A stretch of 5,627 nucleotides of DNA from Methanosarcinales archaeon (GTDB taxonomy: Archaea > Halobacteriota > Methanosarcinia > Methanosarcinales > Methanogasteraceae). The position numbers were made by a program, and so were the translations under genes. The notes under the pieces were generated by a model that saw only the letters and a list, made by a program, of their open reading frames with translations, ran no database searches and had not been told where the DNA came from. This document shows, piece by piece, positions 1 to 4,686 of this stretch. Position 1 is the first letter of the stretch; every line of letters begins with the position of its first letter. Where the stretch lies: NCBI GenBank assembly GCA_030609345.1, contig JAUWCK010000084.1:1-5627 (forward strand), in the 5' to 3' direction.

Positions 1-1778
1 CGGTCGGCGCAAACAGCGTCGGAGACGCGAGTTTCACGATCACGCCGACCGAGATTGGCACCCACACGATCGAGATTGCGGCACAGACGAAAGCGACGGC
101 TGATGCCGTGAGAAAAGAGATCATCGTCGAGGCAGAGGGGATGAGGCAGGAGATCGTTGAGAACGGAAACCTGGATGCAGGTCCGGGCGCAGGTACAGGC
201 AGCATCACGCTCGATGCCACGCTTCCTTCGGGAATCGTTGATGATTCAGGGGTTGTTCTGGTTAGTTTCACGCCAAGCATAGTTGCGCAGACGATAAACG
301 GTTTAGATAGCCTCCTTAACATGCCGTTTGGCTGCGGCGAGCAGAACATGATCATGTTTGCGCCAGACGTCGAGGTTCTGCGATACCTCAAGGCGACCGA
401 CCAGACCAACCCCGAAGTTCAGGCGAAGGCGGAACTCTTTATCACAACCGGCTACCAGCGCCAGCTCACATTCAGGCACAACGACGGCTCGTTCTCAGCA
501 TTCGGCGAGGGCGGCAGCCTCTGGCTCACATCGTTCGTCCTCGGCTCATTTGCAGGCGCACGGGACGTGACATCGATCGATGACTCGGTTCTCGCAGAGG
601 CGTCGGACTGGATCTGTGAGCATCAGAGCACAGACGGTTCATGGGAATCGGTCGGTTTCGTCTGCCATCAGGAGATGATCGGCGGGATGGAGGGTAGATA
701 CGCGCTCACCAGTTTCGTTGTGATCGCACTCGCTGATTATGGGGCAGCAGATCCGGCTGTCCTCGAGGAAGCGCAGGCGTACCTCGAAGCGAACCTTGAG
801 GCGCAGACCGATCCATACCCGCTTGCGATCGCATCTGTCGCACTTCAGAAACTTGGAAGCCGGTATGCTGATGCCGCTCTTGAAAAACTGACCGCTCTCA
901 AGCATGAGGATGAAAACGGGGTCTACTGGGGATCCGACGCAGATCTGGTCGGGGATTCTGACAGGGACCCCTATCCGTTCGAGTACGGTCATCCGCCTTC
1001 GAGCAGGAACGTCGAGATCACATCGTACGCGGCGCTTACACTTATCGATGCGAAGCATCCGCTTGCAAACGACGCGGTCAAGTGGATTTCGGCGCAGAGA
1101 AACTCGCTTGGCGGATTCTCTTCGACGCAGGACACGGTTATGGCGCTTAAGGCACTGATGACCGCGGCAGCAACCCAAGGTAGGGATATCGACGCCACAG
1201 TGACGGTGTCAGCCGACGGAAGCATTGTCAAGGAGATCGGAATCGATGCCGGGAACTTCGATGTGCTCCAGACCGCCCGAGTGCCTGACGGCACAAAAGA
1301 TGTGGAACTTGTGCTTACCGGAACCGGAGAGGTCGGCTATCAGCTGGTAAAGCGGTTTAACGTGATACTTCCGGAGATTGCGCCGGTTTCTGACCTGCAA
1401 CTGAATGTCACATACAATGCTACCAACGTCGCTGTCGATGATGTGATCGCCGTACAGACGCTGGTTACGTATACCGGAGCAGCAGAGGCAACCGGCATGA
1501 TGATCGTGGATGTCGCCGTGCCCACCGGGTTTACGCCGGTAACGGCGAGTCTGGACACACTGGTTGCGGACGGAACGATCACGCGATACGAGATCGCGGG
1601 TAGGGGAGTCATCGTCTACGTGCTTGACCTGTCGCGAGGGGTCGAACTCTCGTTTGAGATGAAGATGCGGGCACTTTTCCCGGTAAAGGCGATCGTGCCT
1701 GACAGCCGGGCGTACTCGTATTATGATCCAGAGGTCTGCGCGGGCGCGAAGGGCGGGGCGATTGTGGTCGGTGCGTAG
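1..1778 (+). CDS. Alpha-2-macroglobulin family protein, C-terminal part (5' truncated by window)
   Basis: The frame is open from base 3 with no stop before TAG at 1776-1778, giving 591 visible residues. The GTG at 108 lies inside the typical pre-thioester phrase VRKEIIVEAEG, so the true start is upstream of the window. The thioester motif GCGEQNM is at 330-350; Cys (333-335) and Gln (342-344) would form the reactive thioester. It sits in an alpha-alpha toroid (terpenoid-cyclase-like) thioester domain covering roughly visible residues 75-370, with helical-repeat phrases such as GSLWLTSFVL and YALTSFVVIAL. A beta-rich segment follows, then a receptor-binding-like domain ending near SYYDPEV. Known family role: covalent trapping of proteases or foreign proteins outside the cell or at its envelope. 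No signal peptide or lipobox can be seen because the N-terminus is missing. Family members usually have well over 1000 residues, so this is the last third to half. It is more GC-rich than the genes that follow. The family call is firm; the biological target is unknown. Confidence 0.93.
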   Translation, partial: VGANSVGDASFTITPTEIGTHTIEIAAQTKATADAVRKEIIVEAEGMRQEIVENGNLDAGPGAGTGSITLDATLPSGIVDDSGVVLVSFTPSIVAQTINGLDSLLNMPFGCGEQNMIMFAPDVEVLRYLKATDQTNPEVQAKAELFITTGYQRQLTFRHNDGSFSAFGEGGSLWLTSFVLGSFAGARDVTSIDDSVLAEASDWICEHQSTDGSWESVGFVCHQEMIGGMEGRYALTSFVVIALADYGAADPAVLEEAQAYLEANLEAQTDPYPLAIASVALQKLGSRYADAALEKLTALKHEDENGVYWGSDADLVGDSDRDPYPFEYGHPPSSRNVEITSYAALTLIDAKHPLANDAVKWISAQRNSLGGFSSTQDTVMALKALMTAAATQGRDIDATVTVSADGSIVKEIGIDAGNFDVLQTARVPDGTKDVELVLTGTGEVGYQLVKRFNVILPEIAPVSDLQLNVTYNATNVAVDDVIAVQTLVTYTGAAEATGMMIVDVAVPTGFTPVTASLDTLVADGTITRYEIAGRGVIVYVLDLSRGVELSFEMKMRALFPVKAIVPDSRAYSYYDPEVCAGAKGGAIVVGA

Positions 1779-1780
1779 GT

Positions 1781-1819
1781 GTGGGAGGGCGGTGGGCTCC
1801 CACCAGCACTGTTTTTTTT
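1781..1819 (+). terminator. Hairpin plus T-run terminator after the macroglobulin gene
   Basis: A perfect 7-bp stem, GTGGGAG (1781-1787) with CTCCCAC (1797-1803), encloses a 9-base loop. Eight bases later comes an uninterrupted run of eight T (1812-1819). It begins 3 bases after the macroglobulin stop codon. The T-run alone would suit archaeal termination, and hairpin plus T-run would suit a bacterial intrinsic terminator. The 8-base gap between stem and T-run is longer than in a classic intrinsic terminator. Confidence 0.6.
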
Positions 1820-1830
1820 ATACTATGCCA

Positions 1831-1840
1831 ATATCTTAAG
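1831..1840 (+). promoter_or_regulatory. Candidate TATA-like promoter element for the tumA-tumE pair
   Basis: ATATCTTAAG lies 38-47 bases before the preferred tumA start. An archaeal TATA box here would start transcription about 25 bases downstream (around 1860-1866), close to the GGAGG at 1866-1870. CTTAAG recurs before the GMP synthase gene. A second A/T-rich candidate (TTTATACTA, about 1817-1825) lies just upstream but overlaps the terminator T-run. This is inference from position and composition only. Confidence 0.35.
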
Positions 1841-1877
1841 TAGCATGTTTATGTAAGTGTAGCATGGAGGCATGGCG

Positions 1878-2186
1878 ATGATGGAGACGATGTATAAGAT
1901 CCAAACACTGGAAAAATTGATAGATTCTGGCATGGATGATGGGTTGATTGATAAAACGCTCAGTAAACTCATACAGTATAAAACAGATAAAATGGAACGT
2001 GAATTGCAGGAATTGAAAGATTCCATGAAGAAATTTGAATCCAGATACAATATGGATTCGGAAACATTCTATAAAAAGTTTGGAGAGGGAGGATTGGGTG
2101 ATGAAATGGATTTTTTTGAATGGCATGCTCTTTGCGATATGCACAAGCGGCTCATGGGGCGGCTGAATATCGCAAAAGGGGGATAG
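1878..2186 (+). CDS. Putative antitoxin of a TumE (DUF6516)-type pair (TumA-like)
   Basis: This is a 102-residue acidic/basic, mostly helical protein with no membrane segment. I chose ATG 1878 because GGAGG (1866-1870) is 7 bases upstream; ATG 1872 would be only 1 base from it, and ATG 1881 is also possible. An N-terminal helix (about 7-35) is followed by a charged, probably coiled-coil stretch (about 35-56). The segment YNMDSETFYKKF then leads to GDEMDFFEW (74-82), which I recall as characteristic of small proteins encoded just before DUF6516 toxins. The next gene starts 2 bases after this stop, as expected for an antitoxin-first operon. Inference: it binds and neutralises the downstream toxin and may autoregulate the operon, although no clear DNA-binding fold is visible. 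The function rests on context and motif memory, not on a searched match. Confidence 0.68.
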   Translation: MMETMYKIQTLEKLIDSGMDDGLIDKTLSKLIQYKTDKMERELQELKDSMKKFESRYNMDSETFYKKFGEGGLGDEMDFFEWHALCDMHKRLMGRLNIAKGG

Positions 2187-2188
2187 AT

Positions 2189-2617
2189 TTGAGCATACGC
2201 AGATATTTCGACGAATTGAAACTGCGTCTGATGATCGATCCCAGTGTAGAACTGTTTGAAGTAATAAGTGAGAAAATCTATGAAAAAGAAGGATATTTAA
2301 GGGTTGTAATCAAATTACCAGACGATAGTGTGATGCATTGCTTTGAGTACGTGTTATCAGATGGATCGATTGGGATTTCAAAATACAGTTTTCACTGGCA
2401 GGACGTGGCAGGTAATTTGATTTGCAGGTGGGATAATTCTCCACATCATCCTGAACTGGATAGTTTTCCATATCATGTCCATACAAAGGATAACATTAGT
2501 GCGTCGAGTGAAATGAGTCTTATAAAGGTTTTGAATGAAGTGAAGGCAACTCTTAAGCAGCAAGATGCGGGCGCGAGGGGCGGGGAGATCATGGTTGTGG
2601 AGGAGTCGGTGAAATGA
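2189..2617 (+). CDS. TumE-family (DUF6516) putative toxin with an atypical C-terminal tail
   Basis: The frame is open further upstream (ATG at 2120), but that stretch overlaps the antitoxin gene and encodes unrelated-looking residues. TTG 2189 follows the antitoxin stop by 2 bases, with an AAAGGGGGA ribosome-binding sequence ending 5 bases before it. It gives 142 residues starting MSIRRYFDEL. Family-typical features are a beta-rich core, YSFHWQD (66-72), RWDN (80-83), PHHPE (85-89) and FPYHVH (93-98), then a C-terminal helix to about residue 125. The conserved His/Asp/Glu cluster suggests a catalytic toxin, but the mechanism is not established from sequence. Residues 126-142 (DAGARGGEIMVVEESVK) lie beyond the usual end of such proteins and are strikingly GC-rich. 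They resemble the end of the macroglobulin protein and may be captured foreign coding sequence. The pair call is good; the exact start and natural end are less certain. Confidence 0.75.
   Translation: MSIRRYFDELKLRLMIDPSVELFEVISEKIYEKEGYLRVVIKLPDDSVMHCFEYVLSDGSIGISKYSFHWQDVAGNLICRWDNSPHHPELDSFPYHVHTKDNISASSEMSLIKVLNEVKATLKQQDAGARGGEIMVVEESVK
2567..2597 (+). repeat. Direct repeat of the macroglobulin 3' end inside the tumE tail
   Basis: Bases 2567-2597 match 1740-1770 (offset 827) at 26 of 31 positions without gaps; the first 24 bases match at 21. Both copies are read in the same codon phase, giving AGARGGEIMV here and AGAKGGAIVV at the end of the macroglobulin. The sequence is GC-rich and of low complexity (GCGGGCGCGA then GGGCGGGG), so chance convergence is possible. 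Shared phase and a location at the 3' end of both reading frames argue for common origin. Confidence 0.45.
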
Positions 2618-2720
2618 CGTACTTATCAGCCACCTCGATGCATCAGGCGCCACAATTCAAGAACAGATCGAGAACATCAAGTCATATAAGTGGGTAAGGG
2701 TGGTGGAGGGTTGCGAATAA
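2613..2720 (+). pseudogene. Frame-disrupted 3' remnant of an unrecognised gene
   Basis: Immediately after the tumE stop, another frame reads open from 2613 to TAA at 2718-2720 with a convincing protein-like sequence. It includes LDASGATIQEQIENIKSY and ends YKWVRVVEGCE. There is no start codon of its own at the beginning, and a stop (TGA 2610-2612) lies just upstream in the same frame. Removing one A from the GAAATGA at 2611-2617 would join it to the tumE tail as EESV-NDVLI. It could therefore be the end of an older gene whose 5' part is lost, or an extension of tumE lost by an indel or sequencing error. Its TAA overlaps the fic ATG as TAATG, a normal operon junction. The family is not recognised. 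Confidence 0.45.
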
Positions 2721-3766
2721 TGTTCAATCCAAAATTTACGATCACCAATAGAATAAACAATTCACTTCTCGAAATTGAGCGAGCAAGGGGATTTTTGGAT
2801 GCGGCGGGATTGAAAGAAGAGTGGATTGAGGATATGCAGAGTGAAGCAATAATCCTCGAAGCACATCATTCCACCCATATCGAAGGCACTCAACTCACTC
2901 TATCACAGGCTCAAAGAATCCTCTCTGGCTGGGCTGTAAGGGATGTAAGAGACGATGACCGCCAGGAACTCCTCAACTACAAGGAGGCGATGGACTTTGT
3001 CTCGGAGTATCTGGGTAAAAAATCAGAGATAACAGAAGATTTGATACAGAAGATTCATAGAATTTTAGTCAGTAATGTCAGGGGAGGCACTCTTGAACCG
3101 GGGAAGTACAGGGAAGTTCAGAATTATGTGGTGAACTCGCTTACCGGAGAGATACTTTATACGCCACCACCACCTTCCGGAGTCCCTCAACTCATGAAAG
3201 AATTTATTAGATTCTTAAATAGAGAATCTGATATTTCACCGGTGCTTATAGCAGGAATTGGTCAATCTCAATTTGTTGACATACATCCGTTTTTGGATGG
3301 AAATGGTAGAACTGCCAGAGTCCTCTGCACCCTCATCCTCTATCAGAATGGCTATGATTTTAAGAGGCTCTTTTCACTGTCCGAATATTACGATAAGAAC
3401 CGACGCGAGTATTACGATGCCATTCAATCGGTAAGAGAACGCAATATGGATCTAACCGTGTGGCTTGAATATTTTACGGAGGGGTTGAGACGCCAACTGA
3501 TAGAAGTAAAGACAAAGGGTGAAAAAGCTATCAAAAGAGATGTTTTGATAGAAAAGGCGAAAATGTCGAGGTTGAATGATCGCCAGCAAAAGATTTTATT
3601 ATATCTTTTAGATGAAAAACAGGCGTCGGTGGAAGAGATTAGACAGAAGTTCAATTTAGTCAGGCGGACAGTCCAACGTGATCTCTCAAGATTGGTCGAC
3701 TCAGGTATGATAAAGGAAGTTGCTAAAAGCAAGACAGATCCCACGAAATATTATGAACTACTGTGA
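2720..3766 (+). CDS. Fic family protein (class II, N-terminal inhibitory motif) with C-terminal winged helix
   Basis: This is a 348-residue protein from ATG 2720. GGAGGG at 2705-2710 is 9 bases upstream and the ATG overlaps the preceding TAA. The frame opens earlier at GTG 2690, but that adds only a Gly-rich stretch reading through the ribosome-binding site. A Fic N-terminal region carries the inhibitory motif STHIEG (residues 51-56), matching (S/T)xxxE(G/N); its Glu55 would block productive ATP binding. The catalytic loop HPFLDGNGRTAR (189-200; bases 3284-3319) is the complete canonical Fic motif with catalytic His189. Residues about 285-348 form a winged helix-turn-helix with a DeoR-like look (KILLYLLDEKQ, VRRTVQRDLSRL). 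Family knowledge: Fic enzymes transfer AMP from ATP to protein hydroxyl groups. The helix-turn-helix suggests DNA binding or self-regulation. No separate antitoxin is needed. The target is unknown. Confidence 0.92.
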   Translation: MFNPKFTITNRINNSLLEIERARGFLDAAGLKEEWIEDMQSEAIILEAHHSTHIEGTQLTLSQAQRILSGWAVRDVRDDDRQELLNYKEAMDFVSEYLGKKSEITEDLIQKIHRILVSNVRGGTLEPGKYREVQNYVVNSLTGEILYTPPPPSGVPQLMKEFIRFLNRESDISPVLIAGIGQSQFVDIHPFLDGNGRTARVLCTLILYQNGYDFKRLFSLSEYYDKNRREYYDAIQSVRERNMDLTVWLEYFTEGLRRQLIEVKTKGEKAIKRDVLIEKAKMSRLNDRQQKILLYLLDEKQASVEEIRQKFNLVRRTVQRDLSRLVDSGMIKEVAKSKTDPTKYYELL

Positions 3767-3804
3767 CACCCTACTGCGACAATGCTGTGACATCCACTAT
3801 GACA
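3761..3804 (+). repeat. Four-copy CTRYGACA direct repeat, candidate operator before mntA
   Basis: CTGTGACA (3761-3768), CTGCGACA (3774-3781), CTGTGACA (3785-3792) and CTATGACA (3797-3804) are spaced 13, 11 and 12 bases apart. That is close to one helical turn each, so all copies would face the same side of the DNA. The first copy contains the fic stop codon, and the array ends 54 bases before the mntA start. An A/T-rich stretch AAATATTATG (3746-3755) sits just upstream and could be the TATA box, which would put the array over the transcription start. The array is read directly from sequence; the operator role is inference. Candidate binders are the Fic winged helix and the MntA/HepT complex. 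Confidence 0.45.
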
Positions 3805-3858
3805 ATACGGGCAGGATGGGGGATGACCCGGGAAACCTGAAAAACTTGAGATGAAAAC

Positions 3859-4146
3859 ATGACCGACCAGATCGAAGAAGTAAAAGATAAGATCGTAAAA
3901 GTGCTTAAAAAGCACGGCGTAAAGAGAGGCGGACTATTCGGATCCGTAGTGAGAGGAGAGCTGGGAAAAGATAGTGATATCGACGTATTGGTAGAAATTG
4001 AGAACGATATCAGCTTACTGGATTTTATCGGAATTAAACTGGAGATTGAGGAGAGACTTGGAAGAAAAGTAGACTTAGTAGAGTACTGCGCCATCAAGCC
4101 ATCTATAGAGGAGAGAATTCTCAAAGAGCAGGTGGTGATTCTGTGA
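3859..4146 (+). CDS. mntA: MntA-type minimal nucleotidyltransferase, antitoxin of the HepT pair
   Basis: This 95-residue protein has the minimal nucleotidyltransferase fold of the polymerase-beta superfamily. The signature G28-S29-X10-D40-X-D42 is intact (FGSVVRGELGKDSDIDVLV), and D72 in RKVDLVEY is the likely third metal-binding carboxylate. In characterised pairs the MNT protein AMPylates the Tyr of the partner toxin's RX4HXY motif, inactivating it (type VII toxin-antitoxin). All residues needed are present, so it should be active. ATG 3859 is the start; the upstream ATG 3852 hits a stop at once, and only a weak GAG-type ribosome-binding site is visible. The 92-base gap before it holds a repeat array and is the probable regulatory region. 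The last codon overlaps the toxin start as GTGA. The length is normal for the family. Confidence 0.9.
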   Translation: MTDQIEEVKDKIVKVLKKHGVKRGGLFGSVVRGELGKDSDIDVLVEIENDISLLDFIGIKLEIEERLGRKVDLVEYCAIKPSIEERILKEQVVIL

Positions 4147-4505
4147 AAAAGGATGTGCGGGTTTATATCGACGACGTACTTGAATGCATCGATAAGGTGG
4201 AGGAGTACACGGAAGGAGTCGGTGAGGGTGAGTTCTATGAAAATACACAGATCCAGGACGCAGTTATAAGACGTCTTAAGATCGTATGCGAGGCGATAAA
4301 GAATATACCGGTTGATTTCAGAGAACAGTATCCGGATATCCCGTGGAGAAAGATTACAGGAATGCGGGATGTGCTTATACACGGATATGCTGGCGTGAAT
4401 CTTTTGAGGGTGTGGCGGGTTGTAATAGATGATCTGCCAGACCTCAAAGAGAAATTCCGAGAGATGGAGGGAAAAGGAAAGGGGGCACACTATGTTCTTA
4501 CGTGA
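4143..4505 (+). CDS. hepT: HepT-like HEPN toxin (DUF86), putative RNase
   Basis: This 120-residue, all-helical HEPN-domain protein is probably a dimeric metal-independent RNase. It carries the RX4HXY motif as R75-DVLI-H80-G-Y82; R and H are the expected catalytic residues, and Tyr82 is the expected AMPylation site for MntA. Preceding family phrases include IQDAVIRRLKIVCEAIKNI (36-54) and YPDIPWRKITGMRD. GTG 4143 overlaps the mntA stop (GTGA), with AGGTGG at 4130-4135 as a ribosome-binding site, so toxin translation is coupled to antitoxin translation. The last residues (GKGKGAHYVLT) run slightly past the helical core, and a 12-bp tandem repeat lies 5 bases after the stop. A tail altered by a downstream rearrangement is possible. 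Otherwise the gene looks intact. Confidence 0.9.
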   Translation: MKKDVRVYIDDVLECIDKVEEYTEGVGEGEFYENTQIQDAVIRRLKIVCEAIKNIPVDFREQYPDIPWRKITGMRDVLIHGYAGVNLLRVWRVVIDDLPDLKEKFREMEGKGKGAHYVLT

Positions 4506-4600
4506 TGATGGTTGTCATTTCGGTTGTCATTTCTGGGAACATGGCTTCAAAGAAAAGTTCCACGAATAGAGAGTTTCTTGAAATTCTGGAGAAGATGTAA
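4505..4600 (+). CDS. Tiny ORF downstream of hepT (hypothetical, 31 aa)
   Basis: ATG 4505 overlaps the hepT stop as TGATG (a second in-frame ATG is at 4508), and the frame runs to TAA 4598-4600. The first 11 residues (MMVVISVVISG) are hydrophobic and partly encoded by the 12-bp tandem repeat. From an internal ATG at 4541 the text MASKKSSTNREFLEILEKM looks like a soluble helical peptide. It is not recognised. It could be a third, coupled cistron, the start of a truncated gene, or chance. There is no strong ribosome-binding site apart from coupling. Confidence 0.25.
   Translation: MMVVISVVISGNMASKKSSTNREFLEILEKM
4510..4533 (+). repeat. Perfect 2 x 12-bp tandem repeat
   Basis: GGTTGTCATTTC occurs twice back to back (4510-4521 and 4522-4533) with no mismatch, 5 bases after the hepT stop. 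The unit is a multiple of 3, so it keeps any frame open. In one frame it reads GCHF-GCHF within a 25-codon ORF (ATG 4492 to TAG 4567-4569). In another frame it reads VVIS-VVIS within the 31-codon ORF starting at 4505. It may be a recent slippage duplication or a binding site. Confidence 0.8.
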
Positions 4601-4686
4601 GCTTGCAAATCCCCTCCCTCGCCCTACCTATCACAGTACTTAAGATGCAGCCTGCACATGGTTGAAGATGACACAGAGGCATCGGC
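4601..4686 (+). promoter_or_regulatory. Upstream region of guaA: TATA-like box and ribosome-binding site
   Basis: This short intergenic stretch starts with a pyrimidine-rich segment (about 4612-4626). GTACTTAAG at 4636-4644 is a TATA-like candidate placed to start transcription near 4665-4670. GAGG at 4676-4679 is 7 bases before the guaA ATG, a good ribosome-binding site. The CTTAAG core is shared with the element before the tumA-like gene. No riboswitch-like structure or hairpin terminator was recognised. Confidence 0.4.

Noticed and set aside
639..1178. A 179-codon minus-strand open frame opposite the macroglobulin gene
   Set aside because: Its translation is Arg/Cys-rich and domain-free, and the plus strand encodes a clear thioester domain over the same bases.
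2120..2188. An ATG start for tumE at 2120
   Set aside because: It overlaps the antitoxin gene by 67 bases and adds an Ala/Arg-rich stretch unlike the family; TTG 2189 has a good ribosome-binding site and the expected N-terminus.
2683..2690. CATATAAG as a TATA box for fic
   Set aside because: Transcription would start around 2712, after the ribosome-binding site at 2705-2710, and the bases also belong to the coding-like remnant; it remains possible only for a nearly leaderless transcript.
2614..2697. An ORF starting ATG 2614 that overlaps the tumE stop (ATGA)
   Set aside because: It runs only 27 codons with a Ser/Arg/Thr-rich translation; the neighbouring frame over the same bases looks far more protein-like.
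2690..2719. A GTG start for fic at 2690
   Set aside because: The added residues are Gly-rich and come from translating the GGAGGG ribosome-binding site; ATG 2720 has correct spacing and a TAATG overlap.
3816..3854. A 12-codon ORF (MGDDPGNLKNLR) in the mntA leader
   Set aside because: It is too short, has only a weak ribosome-binding site, and shows no attenuation-like hairpin or codon run.
3771..4490. A 239-codon open frame on the minus strand opposite mntA-hepT
   Set aside because: It lies antisense to two well-supported genes with intact family motifs; its translation is Ser/Ile/Leu-rich with no recognisable domain, as expected of a shadow frame.
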